Shown one piece after another: positions 1 through 7,283 of a DNA stretch of 64,000 nt (positions are counted from its first letter, which is position 1; each line of letters opens with the position of its first letter). The notes beneath the pieces were generated by a model that saw only the letters and a list, made by a program, of their open reading frames with translations, was not told the DNA's origin and made no database searches. This DNA comes from Pseudomonas resinovorans NBRC 106553 (lineage in GTDB: Bacteria > Pseudomonadota > Gammaproteobacteria > Pseudomonadales > Pseudomonadaceae), in NCBI RefSeq assembly GCF_000412695.1, contig NC_021499.1, positions 1,550,001 through 1,614,000 of the forward strand. The letters run 5' to 3'. The position numbers were made by a program, and so were the translations under genes.

Positions 1-64
1 ACTCGCGTATCACCGGGGTGAGTTCGCGGATGGCGGCGACGCGGACATCGAGCAGGGCGCTCAT
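1..64 (-). CDS. dmmB: PDR/VanB-type oxidoreductase, N-terminal fragment (probable DmmB)
   Basis: Only the first 21 codons are inside the window, reading MSALLDVRVAAIRELTPVIR on the minus strand. The opening resembles the N-terminus of phthalate dioxygenase reductase / VanB-type flavin-ferredoxin reductases. The ATG overlaps the stop of the upstream dmmA-type gene in an ATGA arrangement, so the two are translationally coupled. In known dmm clusters the gene after dmmA encodes the reductase that supplies electrons to the haem-containing dimethylamine monooxygenase. The identification rests on position plus this short match; the catalytic part is outside the window. Confidence 0.5.
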   Translation of the reverse strand, partial: MSALLDVRVAAIRELTPVIRE

Positions 65-588
65 GGCTGGATCTCCTGATAGGGCTGGTCGGCATCGGCG
101 CAGACCCCGAGGTAGGCCCCCAGGCGCTGGGAGAAGTGGCGGCGCACCTCCAGCACCACGCCGCAGTGGGCGCAGGTCAGGTGCGCAGAGGCGCCCGCCG
201 GCTGGCAATTGGCGCAGTGCACGCAGAACACCCGGCGGCTGCCGGAGGCGTCGCAGTGCAGGAGGATCTCGTCGGCCTGCAGGCCGGCCTGGCGGGCCAG
301 GGCGTGCAGTGGCCAGATGAAGGCTTCGTCGCCGTGCAATTCCAGGCGCAGGCCGGCGGGGGCGGCGTCCAGCCTGGCCCGCAGGGCGGCTTGCAGCGCG
401 GCCTGGTGGGGGAAGTCCGGCAGGGCCAGATGGCTGACCGGCACGGCGCCGAGTTGCGCGGCCAGGGTGCCGCGCAGGGCGGCTTCCGTGCCCTGGGTCA
501 CCAGCAGGTGTTCGGGAGCCTCCGGGCAGGGCTGGCCACTGGGGTAACGCGGAACGCTGAAGGGATGGTCGGTGGGGGCGCTGCTCAT
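61..588 (-). CDS. dmmA: Dimethylamine monooxygenase subunit DmmA family protein
   Basis: A 175-residue protein whose C-terminal half carries a zinc-ribbon-like cysteine set: C122-x2-C125-x2-C128, then C139-x2-C142. The N-terminal part has no signal peptide or membrane segment, so it is cytoplasmic. This layout is typical of the DmmA family, an accessory subunit of the enzyme that oxidatively N-demethylates dimethylamine to methylamine. The downstream overlapping gene starts like the DmmB reductase, which supports the call. The promoter region carries a perfect 16-bp palindrome and faces a divergent LuxR-PAS regulator, the likely controller. The exact substrate in this strain is inferred, since related dmm-like sets may act on other amines. 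Confidence 0.7.
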   Translation of the reverse strand: MSSAPTDHPFSVPRYPSGQPCPEAPEHLLVTQGTEAALRGTLAAQLGAVPVSHLALPDFPHQAALQAALRARLDAAPAGLRLELHGDEAFIWPLHALARQAGLQADEILLHCDASGSRRVFCVHCANCQPAGASAHLTCAHCGVVLEVRRHFSQRLGAYLGVCADADQPYQEIQP

Positions 589-596
589 GCTGTCCT

Positions 597-650
597 CGCG
601 GATTCGCCTGTTTCCTCGTGGAGAAAATATTTTCTCGAAGGGAATCCGCG
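597..650. promoter_or_regulatory. Perfect 16-bp palindrome and flanking inverted repeat between dmmA and the divergent regulator
   Basis: Positions 621-636 read GAGAAAATATTTTCTC, a perfect palindrome 33 bp upstream of the dmmA start. A separate 9-bp inverted repeat, CGCGGATTC at 597-605 and GAATCCGCG at 642-650, brackets it but has a different centre (623.5 against 628.5). The block lies between divergent genes, so an operator for the LuxR-PAS protein is the simplest reading. Which protein binds is not shown by the sequence. Confidence 0.5.
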
Positions 651-755
651 CTCAATCCGCAGGAGGAGATACGCCTAAAGGGGTAGTGGTGGAGGGAAGG
701 CATGGAAGTTGCTGCGACAGGATACCCGCCAACCCCGCGCCGGAGGAGGAGAACG

Positions 756-1421
756 ATGCACAACGCCAGCTTGTCACTGACCGCCGTGCCAGTTGCCCCG
801 GCCTGGGATGAGCTGACCGAGCGCGAGGGCCAGACCCTCTCGCTCATCGGCGCGGGCCTCAGCAACAAGCAGATCGCCCGTGAACTGGGCATCAGCGACG
901 GCACGGTGAAAATCTACGTGCGCAACCTGCTGCGCAAGTTCCGCCTGCATTCGCGCCTGGAACTGGCCACGCGGGTCCATCGCAGCGGCGCTTCCTGGCG
1001 CACTACCGAGGAACCGCCGTTGCCCCCGGACAGTGCAGCCCCGGTCCCGGCCGCACCGATTCCGCCCGCCCGGGGGCTGCTCGACGACCTGCCGGGGCTG
1101 ATCTATCGCGGCGACAACGACCGCACCTGGTACATGGAGTACGTCAGCGCCGGCTGCCTCTCCCTCACCGGCTACACCGCCGAATACCTGACCCGCGACC
1201 CCGAGCACAGCTTCGGTTCGCTGATCCTCGACGAGTACGCCGACTACATCTGGTACTGCGTGCAGTGCGCGCTGCTGAAACGCGAGCCCTACCAGCTGAG
1301 CTACCGCATCCGCTGCGCCGACGGACGCATCAAGGACGTCTGGGAAACCGGCGTGGGCGTCTACTCCAGCAGCGGCGAGGTGCTGGGCATCGAGGGCGCC
1401 ATCTTCGAACGGCGGCCGTGA
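756..1421 (+). CDS. LuxR-type HTH regulator with C-terminal PAS domain
   Basis: A 221-residue regulator. Residues about 18-75 form a GerE/LuxR helix-turn-helix (LTEREGQTLSLI, then SNKQIARELGISDGTVKIY). After a proline/alanine-rich linker, residues about 108-218 form a PAS fold (LPGLIYRGDNDRTWYMEYVS and IEGAIFERRP, PAS_3-like). The order is DNA-binding domain first and sensor last, the reverse of the usual sensor-LuxR layout. The start at 756 is chosen because GGAGGAGGA at 742-750 is a strong ribosome binding site; the reading frame is open further upstream. It is divergent from dmmA and is the natural candidate regulator of the dmm operon. The PAS ligand is unknown. Confidence 0.75.
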   Translation: MHNASLSLTAVPVAPAWDELTEREGQTLSLIGAGLSNKQIARELGISDGTVKIYVRNLLRKFRLHSRLELATRVHRSGASWRTTEEPPLPPDSAAPVPAAPIPPARGLLDDLPGLIYRGDNDRTWYMEYVSAGCLSLTGYTAEYLTRDPEHSFGSLILDEYADYIWYCVQCALLKREPYQLSYRIRCADGRIKDVWETGVGVYSSSGEVLGIEGAIFERRP

Positions 1422-1427
1422 CATTCC

Positions 1428-1540
1428 CGGATTGCATCCGGGCTATGGCGCTTGTGTAGGGTGGAAATCGCTTTTTATTTCCACCATTCGGCGCTCGCCC
1501 TGGCGGCGATGGTGGATCGGTGAAGCGTGATCCACCTTAC
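1428..1540. repeat. Interspersed palindromic repeats behind the LuxR-PAS gene
   Basis: Two elements sit side by side. CCCGGATTGCATCCGGG at about 1428-1444 is one copy of a short palindrome also found near 6003, 11274 and 16414. Positions 1456-1540 form a hairpin-like repeat opening GTAGGGTGGA and closing TCCACCTTAC, a relative of the larger repeat family seen at many gene ends here. They fall at the end of the regulator gene and before the remnant gene on the opposite strand. Confidence 0.65.
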
Positions 1541-1582
1541 GGTGCCGGACAGGTCGATGGCGGAGCTCGCTCCTACAGTTCT

Positions 1583-1937
1583 CTAGATCCTGAAAGCTGG
1601 TGCGGAGTGGGCGTTCGTCCACAGCCCTGGCAGCACTTCCTGGTTGACCCAGCGCCGCAGCACGCGGTTCTCCGGGTGGTAGCAGTAGGTGCAGAGCAGG
1701 GCGTGCAGGCCGGATTCGCTCACCACGGTTTCCTCCTCGAACCAGCCATTGGCGGTGCAGGCTCACCTGCCGGCGCTGGTCGTCGCAGAGCTGGCCGAGC
1801 AGGCGCGGGTTGAGGTCGGCATTGAGCAGGCGGCGCAGGTCGCGGCTGGAAAACCAGGCTTCATGGCCGACGAGGAAGGCGCGCAACTGGCGGCGGTGGC
1901 GGAGGAAGGTGCGCGGGGTGATCTCGGTAAGGTGCAT
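1583..1937 (-). pseudogene. BRO-N domain protein (phage antirepressor-like), frameshifted
   Basis: From ATG 1937 the frame reads MHLTEITPRTFLRHRRQLRA through SSRDLRRLLNADLNPRLLGQ to DDQRRQ, a BRO-N type N-terminal domain. Near 1755-1766 the similarity jumps frame: the continuation EEETVVSESGLHALLC and HPENRVLRRWVNQEVLPGLW, ending at a TAG at 1583-1585, lies one frame over. Joined, the two parts give a protein of roughly 115 residues typical of small BRO-N proteins in Pseudomonas. As written it is broken by a single frameshift, which could be decay or a sequencing error. The ~200 bp upstream contains elaborate inverted repeats. The BRO-N domain is known as a DNA-binding module of phage and viral antirepressors; a role here is not known. 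Confidence 0.65.
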
Positions 1938-1989
1938 GACGGGACTCCATCCATAGGGTAGGGAGCCGCCACCGCAATCCATCAAAGGG

Positions 1990-2134
1990 TGGCGGACCGT
2001 GCGAGTGTGGAAGTACCGGGATCGTTCACCAGAACCGGTCGGGCTCGAGGCCCGCTCGCACGGTCCGCCATAGACTGCCGACGCACGAGGCGTCGCTATG
2101 GCGAGGTGAACGATCAATGTACGGGCTTCCACAC
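1990..2134. other. Dense interlocking inverted-repeat element upstream of the BRO-N gene
   Basis: Perfect inverted repeats seen: 16 bp at 1990-2005 with 2055-2070 (TGGCGGACCGTGCGAG and its complement); 11 bp at 2020-2030 with 2105-2115 (GATCGTTCACC); 9 bp at 2005-2013 with 2126-2134 (GTGTGGAAG); a hairpin 2079-2084/2090-2095 closed by 2068-2073/2096-2101; and a small hairpin 2040-2044/2050-2054. The 16-bp pair interleaves with the 11- and 9-bp pairs, so the folds are either mutually exclusive or form a pseudoknot-like RNA. It lies 50-200 bp upstream of the BRO-N start. It could be an RNA leader, an operator array or the end of a small mobile cassette; the sequence alone does not decide. Confidence 0.6.
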
Positions 2135-2270
2135 CCGGTTGCGCCCAGAGGGGCACAACGCCGCAGACCCTATCCAAGCGCCTTGTAGGCCGGCAATGCG
2201 GTTGCCGTGTAGGCGGTTTCTCAAGACGGTCCTGTAGGTCGCGTCGGGCCGCGTACCGCGAGCGCAGTTC

Positions 2271-2343
2271 GTAGGATGGGTTGAGCTTGCGATACCCATG
2301 CGGTCGGGTTTGATGGGTATCGCTTCGCTCAACCACATCCTAC
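2271..2343. repeat. GTAGGATGGGTTGAGC-family inverted repeat (R1)
   Basis: The element begins GTAGGATGGGTTGAGC and ends with the near complement GCTCAACCACATCCTAC, with an inner pair ATACCCAT / ATGGGTAT. The same design recurs near 6368, 11336, 16442, 20487, 22471, 40424 and 52321. It directly follows the 3' end of the NCS1 permease gene and may act as a transcript-end hairpin. Confidence 0.75.
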
Positions 2344-2354
2344 GGTCCGCGGCT

Positions 2355-3707
2355 CTAGGCCGCGCACTGCCGCGCCAGGCTGCGGCGCATCGCCCCGTAG
2401 TAGGTGAGCGCCGGCACCACCAGCCCCACCACCCAGGCCAGGTCGATGCCGTCCAGGGCGCTGGCGATGGGGCCGACGTAGAGGCTGGTGTTAATGAAGG
2501 GCACCTGCAGCAGGATCGCCAGGACGAAGCTGCCGCAGGCGATGCCGTTCACCCGCCCGTAGCGGCCGTCGAGGTCGAAGATATCGGCCACGCAGTAGTC
2601 GCCTTTCCTCAGCCAGTAGAAGTCCACCAGGTTGATGGCGGTCCAGGGGATGAGGAAGTAGCTCATGAAGAAGATGAAGTTGAGGAAGAAGGCGATGAAG
2701 TTGTCCTGCCCCAGGGTGCAGAGCAGGGTCGCCAGCACGCTGATGGCGGCCATGAACAGCCCGCGTACCCGTGGCGTCACGCGGAGCCTCGCGAAGGGTT
2801 CGATCACCGTGACCGTGGACATGAAGGCGCCGTAGAGGTTGAACACGTTGATGGCCACCTGGCCGTAGACGATGAACACGAACAACAGCACCGCTCCCGC
2901 GCCGAACAGCCCGGCCAGGTGGCCGCCGACATTGGCCGAGAAGTCAGGGATGCCCACGGCGAGGATGGCGCCGAGGATCATCATCCAGGCGCCGCCGGTG
3001 ACCGTGCCCAGGTAGCTGGACCAGAACACCCGCGCCGCCGGGGTGGTGCTGGGCAGGTAGCGCGAGTAGTCGGCCACGTAGGGCGCGTAGGACAGCTGCC
3101 AGGTCACGGCGATGCCGAGGGCGGCGAGGAATTTCGGCAGGGAGAAGTCCACCGGCGCCCATTGGCCTTCGGCGATCGGCAGGCCGAGGGCGAGCAGGGT
3201 GGCGATGCTGAACACCAGGATCGACAGCAGCGAGAGGAGCTTCTGCAGGCGGTGGATCAGCCGGTAGCCGTACAGCGCCACCACGAAGCACAGGGCGCTG
3301 ATCAGGTAGATGTTGCCGCCGGCCGGCAGCGGGCTCACCGACTCGATGGCCTGGGCCGCCAGCAAGGTGTTGCTGACGAAGAAGCCGAGGTAAATGAGCA
3401 TGACGAACAGCAGCGGCAGCACGGCGCCGATGACGCCGAACTGGGCGCGGCTCTGGATCATCTGCGGAATGCCCAGCTTCGGCCCCTGGGCCGAGTGGGA
3501 GGCCATGAAGATGGCGCCGATCAGCGAGCCGAGGATGATCGCCAGGGCGCTCCAGAACAGGTTGAGGCCGATCACCACCGGCAGTACGCCGGAGGCGATG
3601 GTGGTGATGTTCATGTTGGCGCCGAACCAGATGTAGAACAGCGAGGCCGGCTTGCCGTGGCGCTCGTTCTCGGGGATGAAATCGATGCTTCTTTTCTCGA
3701 CGTGCAT
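2355..3707 (-). CDS. NCS1 family nucleobase/N-heterocycle permease
   Basis: A 450-residue polytopic membrane protein of the nucleobase:cation symporter-1 (cytosine/purine/allantoin/hydantoin) family, with about 12 hydrophobic segments. Visible family signatures are FIPENERHGKPASLFYIWF at the N-terminus, GPKLGIPQMIQSRAQFG around segment 3, WQLSYAPYVADYSRYLP in the middle and PWTAINLVDFYWLRKGDY near the C-terminus. The frame stays open far upstream through the next gene; ATG 3707 is taken because the family N-terminus begins there and it leaves a 5-bp gap after the hydrolase stop. It is the last gene of a minus-strand unit LLM monooxygenase - hydrolase - permease, so it probably imports the heterocycle they degrade. 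The substrate is unknown. Confidence 0.85.
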   Translation of the reverse strand: MHVEKRSIDFIPENERHGKPASLFYIWFGANMNITTIASGVLPVVIGLNLFWSALAIILGSLIGAIFMASHSAQGPKLGIPQMIQSRAQFGVIGAVLPLLFVMLIYLGFFVSNTLLAAQAIESVSPLPAGGNIYLISALCFVVALYGYRLIHRLQKLLSLLSILVFSIATLLALGLPIAEGQWAPVDFSLPKFLAALGIAVTWQLSYAPYVADYSRYLPSTTPAARVFWSSYLGTVTGGAWMMILGAILAVGIPDFSANVGGHLAGLFGAGAVLLFVFIVYGQVAINVFNLYGAFMSTVTVIEPFARLRVTPRVRGLFMAAISVLATLLCTLGQDNFIAFFLNFIFFMSYFLIPWTAINLVDFYWLRKGDYCVADIFDLDGRYGRVNGIACGSFVLAILLQVPFINTSLYVGPIASALDGIDLAWVVGLVVPALTYYGAMRRSLARQCAA

Positions 3708-3712
3708 GGCGA

Positions 3713-4399
3713 TCACTCCTGTTCGCGCCCGGGCAGTCCCAGGGCGTCTTGAAGGCGGCTGATGGTGGCGACGAACTGCTCGGGGCGATGGGCGAAGGCG
3801 TCCGGCTCGCTGCAGGGCACGGAGCGCCAGGGCTGCCCGGCGAGGCGGCGCAGGTACTGCTCGGTGGCGAACAGCTCCAGGCAGTACACCCAGTTCGCCA
3901 GGATCAGCAGGGCTGCCTGGTGCGCGGCCTCGGTGGTGGTGGTGCAGGCGTCGGCGATCAGCTCCACGCGGTAGCCGAGGGCGAAGGCGTCCTGCACCGT
4001 CGCCAGCACGCAGGCATCGGTGAGCACCCCGGTGACCACCAGGGTGCGGATGCCCCGTTGGCGCAGCCGCAGGTCCAGGTCGGTGCGGTGGAAGGCGCTG
4101 TAGCGCGGCTTGTCGATCACCGCATCGCCTGGTCGCGGCGCCAGGGCTTCGAGGATTTCCACCTGGCGGGTGCCGGCGCGGTAGCTCTGCGGCCTGCCTT
4201 CGGCGTCGCGCGGCTCGCCCAGGGGCAGGTCGGCGCCGTCCGCGTCGTTGACGTGACGGGTATAGAGGATGGGGATGCCGGCCTGGCGCAGGGCGTCCAG
4301 CAGGCGGGCGTTGTTGTGGATGACCCGGTCGAAGCCATGCAAGGGGAAACCATCCTCCTGCTGCATGTCGATGACCAGGCAGGCTTTGTCTGCGTTCAT
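3713..4399 (-). CDS. Isochorismatase-fold cysteine hydrolase (RutB-like amidohydrolase)
   Basis: A 228-residue cytoplasmic hydrolase. The cysteine-hydrolase triad is visible: D11 in LVIDMQQ, K97 in DKPRYSAF and C130 in VTGVLTDACV with the usual non-proline cis bond preceding the cysteine. Family members cleave C-N bonds in ureidoacrylate, N-carbamoyl compounds, nicotinamide or isochorismate. The setting next to a luciferase-like monooxygenase, a flavin reductase and NCS1 permeases recalls RutA/RutB/RutF of pyrimidine ring opening, so an acyl-urea or amide hydrolysis after oxidative ring cleavage is inferred. The start at 4399 gives a canonical N-terminus; an A-rich stretch just upstream looks like a Crc/Hfq target. 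Confidence 0.8.
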   Translation of the reverse strand: MNADKACLVIDMQQEDGFPLHGFDRVIHNNARLLDALRQAGIPILYTRHVNDADGADLPLGEPRDAEGRPQSYRAGTRQVEILEALAPRPGDAVIDKPRYSAFHRTDLDLRLRQRGIRTLVVTGVLTDACVLATVQDAFALGYRVELIADACTTTTEAAHQAALLILANWVYCLELFATEQYLRRLAGQPWRSVPCSEPDAFAHRPEQFVATISRLQDALGLPGREQE

Positions 4400-4408
4400 G
4401 AGCAACTC

Positions 4409-4419
4409 TTGTTTTTGTT
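4409..4419 (-). promoter_or_regulatory. A-rich Crc/Hfq-type catabolite activity motif before the hydrolase
   Basis: On the minus strand the leader reads AACAAAAACAA, ending 10 bp before the ATG. It contains two overlapping copies of AANAANAA, the known Hfq/Crc target motif in Pseudomonas mRNAs. It would place the cluster under catabolite repression. Confidence 0.45.
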
Positions 4420-4519
4420 GGACCACGGGTACGCATCGACACGCCGTCGGGGCCGGGCGCACGGAGGCGCCAGGCGCACGATGTGTCGGACGCGGGCGGT
4501 GTTCAGCGGGGGGAGTCGT

Positions 4520-4660
4520 TCAGCGGACTATCTGCCAGAAGCCGTTCTGCTTGGCGGAGACGCAGGCGCGCAGGCGCTTGAGGAGGACGCGGCCACGCAG
4601 GTAGGCCAGGGCGGCTCCCTGTTGCGGGCGCGGGGGGAAGGCGAGGTCGTTGGCTGTCAT
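4520..4660 (-). CDS. Small hypothetical protein (46 aa) between LLM monooxygenase and hydrolase
   Basis: An open frame starting MTANDLAFPPRPQQGAALAY and ending NGFWQIVR. It fills part of the 340-bp space between the monooxygenase and the hydrolase and runs in the same direction. It is basic at its C-terminus, has no clear membrane segment, and lacks a strong ribosome binding site. No family was recognised. It could be a genuine small gene or chance; codon use alone cannot settle this at such a length. Confidence 0.3.
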   Translation of the reverse strand: MTANDLAFPPRPQQGAALAYLRGRVLLKRLRACVSAKQNGFWQIVR

Positions 4661-4742
4661 TGTTATCGACCGTCTGTGGGGTTGGAGAGGCCCCTTCGGG
4701 GCTGCCCATGGGACGCGCCGGGCGCGCCCCATGGGGTGAAGC

Positions 4743-5786
4743 TTATTTGAACGCCGGCACCACGTGTTCGATGAAGAGTTCCAGGGACTTCTTCTTCTCG
4801 GCATGGGACAGGCTGTTGTCGGCCCAGAAGCTGAACTCGTCCACGCCCAGTTCCTGGTAGTGGCGGATGCGCGCGATGACTTCTTCCGGGGTGCCGATCA
4901 TGGTGTTCTTGCGGATGTTCTCCAGCTCGAACTCCGGGCGGTCCTTGAACTTTTCTTCCGGGCTCGGCGGCAGCAGGCCGTTGACCGGGGTCTGCTTGTT
5001 GCCGAACCAGGCGTCGAAGGTGCGGTAGAACTTGGAGATGGCCGCGGCGCCCACCTTCCAGCCGTCGGCGTCGTCCGGGCTGTACACGTGGGTGTGGCGC
5101 AGCACCATCAGTTGCGGGCGCGGCACGCCGGGGTTGTTGGCCAGGGCGGCCTCGAACTTGTTCTTCAGGTCCACCACTTCCTCGTCACCCTTCATCAGCG
5201 GGGTGACCATCACGTTGCAGCCGTTGGCCACGGCGAAGTTGTGGGAGTCCGGGTCGCGGGCGGCGATCCAGATCGGCGGGGCGGGCTGCTGGATCGGGCG
5301 CGGCGAGGAGGTGGAGGTGGGGAACTTCCAGATCTCGCCTTCGTGGGCGACATCGCCCTGCCACAGGGCCTTGACCACCGGGACCATCTCGCGCAGGGCC
5401 TGGCCGCCGGAGGTGGCGGGCATGCCACCCGCCATGCGGTCGAACTCGTACTGGTAGGCGCCACGGGCCAGGCCCACTTCCATGCGGCCGTTGCTGATCA
5501 CGTCCAGCAGGGCGCATTCACCGGCCACGCGGATGGGGTGCCAGAAGGGCGCGATGATGGTGCCGGCGCCCAGGCGGATGGTGCTGGTGCGGGCCGCCAG
5601 GTAGGCCAGCAGGGGCATGGGGCTGGGGGAGATGGTGTATTCCATGGCGTGGTGCTCGCCGATCCACACGGTGCTGAAGCCACCGGCCTCGGCCAGCAGC
5701 GTCAGCTCGGTGAGGTCTTCGAACAGCTGGCGATGGCTGATCTGCTCGTCATACCGCTCCATATGCACGAACAACGAAAATTTCAT
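4743..5786 (-). CDS. Luciferase-like (LLM) flavin-dependent monooxygenase
   Basis: A 347-residue TIM-barrel monooxygenase of the bacterial luciferase superfamily, using reduced FMN supplied by a separate reductase. Visible features are MKFSLFVHMERYD, the WIGEHHAMEY segment after strand 2, RLGAGTIIAPFWHPIRVAGE and DVISNGRMEVGLARGAYQYE. Length is typical. The gene leads a minus-strand unit with the isochorismatase-fold hydrolase and NCS1 permease; a flavin reductase lies 770 bp upstream on the same strand. This combination parallels RutA-RutB-RutF, suggesting oxidative opening of an N-heterocycle. A palindrome TGGTATACCA sits ~135 bp upstream. The substrate is not identifiable. Confidence 0.85.
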   Translation of the reverse strand: MKFSLFVHMERYDEQISHRQLFEDLTELTLLAEAGGFSTVWIGEHHAMEYTISPSPMPLLAYLAARTSTIRLGAGTIIAPFWHPIRVAGECALLDVISNGRMEVGLARGAYQYEFDRMAGGMPATSGGQALREMVPVVKALWQGDVAHEGEIWKFPTSTSSPRPIQQPAPPIWIAARDPDSHNFAVANGCNVMVTPLMKGDEEVVDLKNKFEAALANNPGVPRPQLMVLRHTHVYSPDDADGWKVGAAAISKFYRTFDAWFGNKQTPVNGLLPPSPEEKFKDRPEFELENIRKNTMIGTPEEVIARIRHYQELGVDEFSFWADNSLSHAEKKKSLELFIEHVVPAFK

Positions 5787-5921
5787 GATGCGTTCCTCAA
5801 ACCTGTGTCTGTTCGGCCCTGGGCTGGCCGGTTCGGCGAAGCGTGCACTGCGCCTCGATATCTCTCGGATTCCGCTGCGTCGGCAGACGCGTCTCGCAAG
5901 GCGGGGCGGATCGTTGGATAT

Positions 5922-5939
5922 TGGTATACCATATTATGG
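5922..5939 (-). promoter_or_regulatory. Shared operator, site 1 (upstream of LLM monooxygenase)
   Basis: The plus strand reads TGGTATACCATATTATGG: a 10-bp palindrome TGGTATACCA (5922-5931) running into CCATATTATGG. On the minus strand this is CCATAATATGGTATACCA, which matches the sites before the flavin reductase (GGTATACC, 7093) and the second permease (ACCATAATATGGT, 7284). Three related sites in one cluster suggest one regulator, perhaps GntR-type, encoded elsewhere. Confidence 0.55.
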
Positions 5940-6002
5940 GATGTCTGCAAGTCTTTCCGATGGGTGCCTTGGCTGAACAGGGAGTGGGGATCAGTAGTTC
6001 GT

Positions 6003-6439
6003 AGCCCGGATGGAATCCGGGAGAGTCGGCTGTGAGTCTGGGGTTCGGCTCATTGCCTCGTGGGCTGTGGGTTTTGTTTCGCCCTCCCGGGCGACTCCCT
6101 TTGGCAGTCGTCGGAATGCCGCACCACCCAAAGGAAGCAAAACGCTTGCCCCTGCATCCGGGTTTGGCTTCGCCAAACTCCCCTCATTCCATCGTTGTTC
6201 CAGGGGCACGGCGCGAGGGGCCATCCATGGCCCCGCGCGCCTCTCGCGGCATCCATGCCGCTCGTCCCCTTCCACAGCGATTCCATTCGGCCTCCTGAAG
6301 GGGCGCTTTGCGCGGCGTCATCTTTTCTGCTTCGTTTCAGGTCGGTGTGGGCATCGATTCGCAACTCGTAGGATGGGTTGAGCGAAGCGATACCCATGCG
6401 GACAAGGCTGATGGGTATCGCAAGCTCAACCCATCCTAC
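6003..6439 (+). repeat. Composite interspersed repeat, copy 1 (forward)
   Basis: At 6003-6024 lies a CCCGGATGGAATCCGGG palindrome. From about 6069 to 6367 runs a ~300-bp repeat that recurs in inverted orientation at 11397-11700, with landmarks TTTGGCAGTCGTCGGAATGC and GGCATCCATGCCGCTCGTCC. It ends directly in an R1 repeat at 6368-6439 (GTAGGATGGGTTGAGC to CCATCCTAC). Short open frames inside look coding only because the repeat is G+C-rich; both copies share nucleotide similarity in all frames. No gene is supported in 5787-6552 apart from this repeat, the promoter-proximal palindrome and the terminator. Confidence 0.75.
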
Positions 6440-6499
6440 GTCGATGGATTTCGGCCCGCTCGGCAATGAGCCAGACACGAACGTCAGCTAGCTGGAACC

Positions 6500-6526
6500 A
6501 AAAAAAAGCCCCCAATAAAGGGGGCT
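6500..6526 (-). terminator. Rho-independent terminator of the flavin reductase gene
   Basis: A 7-bp perfect stem, AGCCCCC at 6507-6513 with GGGGGCT at 6520-6526 and a 6-base loop. Read on the minus strand it is followed by eight T residues. It stands 26 bp after the reductase stop codon. Confidence 0.85.
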
Positions 6527-6552
6527 GTAAAACAAAGCACGGTTGCATGGAT

Positions 6553-7038
6553 TCAGGCGAAGGCCTGCAGGGCCCCCATCTTGCCCCGGCAGTAGATCAT
6601 CGGGACCACTTCCTGCTCGGGAACGATCAGGTTCTTCACGGCGCCCACCAGGATGGCGTGGTCGCCGCCTTCGTATTCGCGCCACAGCTCGCATTCGATG
6701 ATGGCGGTGGCGTTGGCCAGGATCGGGTTGCCCAGCTCGCTCAGGCTCCAGTCGATGCCCTGGGCCTTGTCCTTGCCCTTCCTGGCGAAGGCGTAGGCCT
6801 CGCCCTGTTGCTCGCCGGACAGCAGGTGAATGGCGAAGCGCTTGCTCTTGATCAGCACCGGGTAGGAGTCGGAGCTGTAGTTGGGGCAGAACAACACCAG
6901 GGCCGGGTCCATGGACAGGGAGCTGAAGGCACTGGCGGTCAGCCCGACCATCTGGCCGTCGTCGTCCAGGGTGGTGATCACGGTGACGCCGGAGGGGAAG
7001 GAGCCCATGACGTGTTTGTAGACAGTGGTGTCGATCAT
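6553..7038 (-). CDS. Flavin reductase family protein (RutF/HpaC-like)
   Basis: A 161-residue flavin-reductase-domain protein. The FMN-binding fold is shown by MGSFPSGVTVITT, VGLTASAFSSLSMDPALVLF and FAIHLLSGEQ, with GGDHAILVGAV near the end. It would use NAD(P)H to make the FMNH2 consumed by the luciferase-like monooxygenase of the same cluster. It has its own promoter region with a GGTATACC palindrome 55 bp upstream and ends in a clear terminator, so it is a separate transcription unit. It is divergent from the second NCS1 permease. Related reductases serve HpaB- or NTA-monooxygenase-type partners, so pairing is inferred from context. Confidence 0.85.
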   Translation of the reverse strand: MIDTTVYKHVMGSFPSGVTVITTLDDDGQMVGLTASAFSSLSMDPALVLFCPNYSSDSYPVLIKSKRFAIHLLSGEQQGEAYAFARKGKDKAQGIDWSLSELGNPILANATAIIECELWREYEGGDHAILVGAVKNLIVPEQEVVPMIYCRGKMGALQAFA

Positions 7039-7092
7039 TTTGGGTACCTGTCAGTGCAAGCGGCTGCGACCGGCAGCTCGTTTGTGTCTGAT

Positions 7093-7100
7093 GGTATACC
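7093..7100 (-). promoter_or_regulatory. Shared operator, site 2 (upstream of flavin reductase)
   Basis: GGTATACC, a perfect 8-bp palindrome inside ATGGTATACCGTAATAC, lies 55 bp before the reductase start. It matches the centre of site 1 at 5922 and is in the divergent region shared with the second permease. Confidence 0.5.
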
Positions 7101-7283
7101 GTAATACTTTCATTGCAAGTGGTATTTTTCCGGGACTGGCGTCGTCCCGACGAACGTTCTGAAGCGTCTTGAAAGCCAACAACCACGGGGGATTGCTGGA
7201 ATGTGCTTGATCGTTTCAGCGGCTCGAATGGCCCTTTTCAGTACAGTTTGGCAGCCAAAAAGGCCTTGTCTGAGTCTTGGAAT

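Noticed and set aside
2298..3752. 484-codon plus-strand open frame opposite the NCS1 permease
   Set aside because: Its translation is His/Gln/Glu-rich with no recognisable fold, typical of the antisense of G+C-rich membrane-protein genes.
2355..4442. A 695-codon open frame appearing to fuse a proline/arginine-rich N-terminus to the NCS1 permease
   Set aside because: The upstream half is the shadow of the hydrolase gene in another frame; the hydrolase has its own catalytic triad and the permease has a normal start at 3707.
6050..6478. Several 80-140-codon frames inside the repeat at 6036-6440 and again at 11383-11871
   Set aside because: The two repeats match at nucleotide level in all frames and no frame has a ribosome binding site or family match; they are interspersed repeats.
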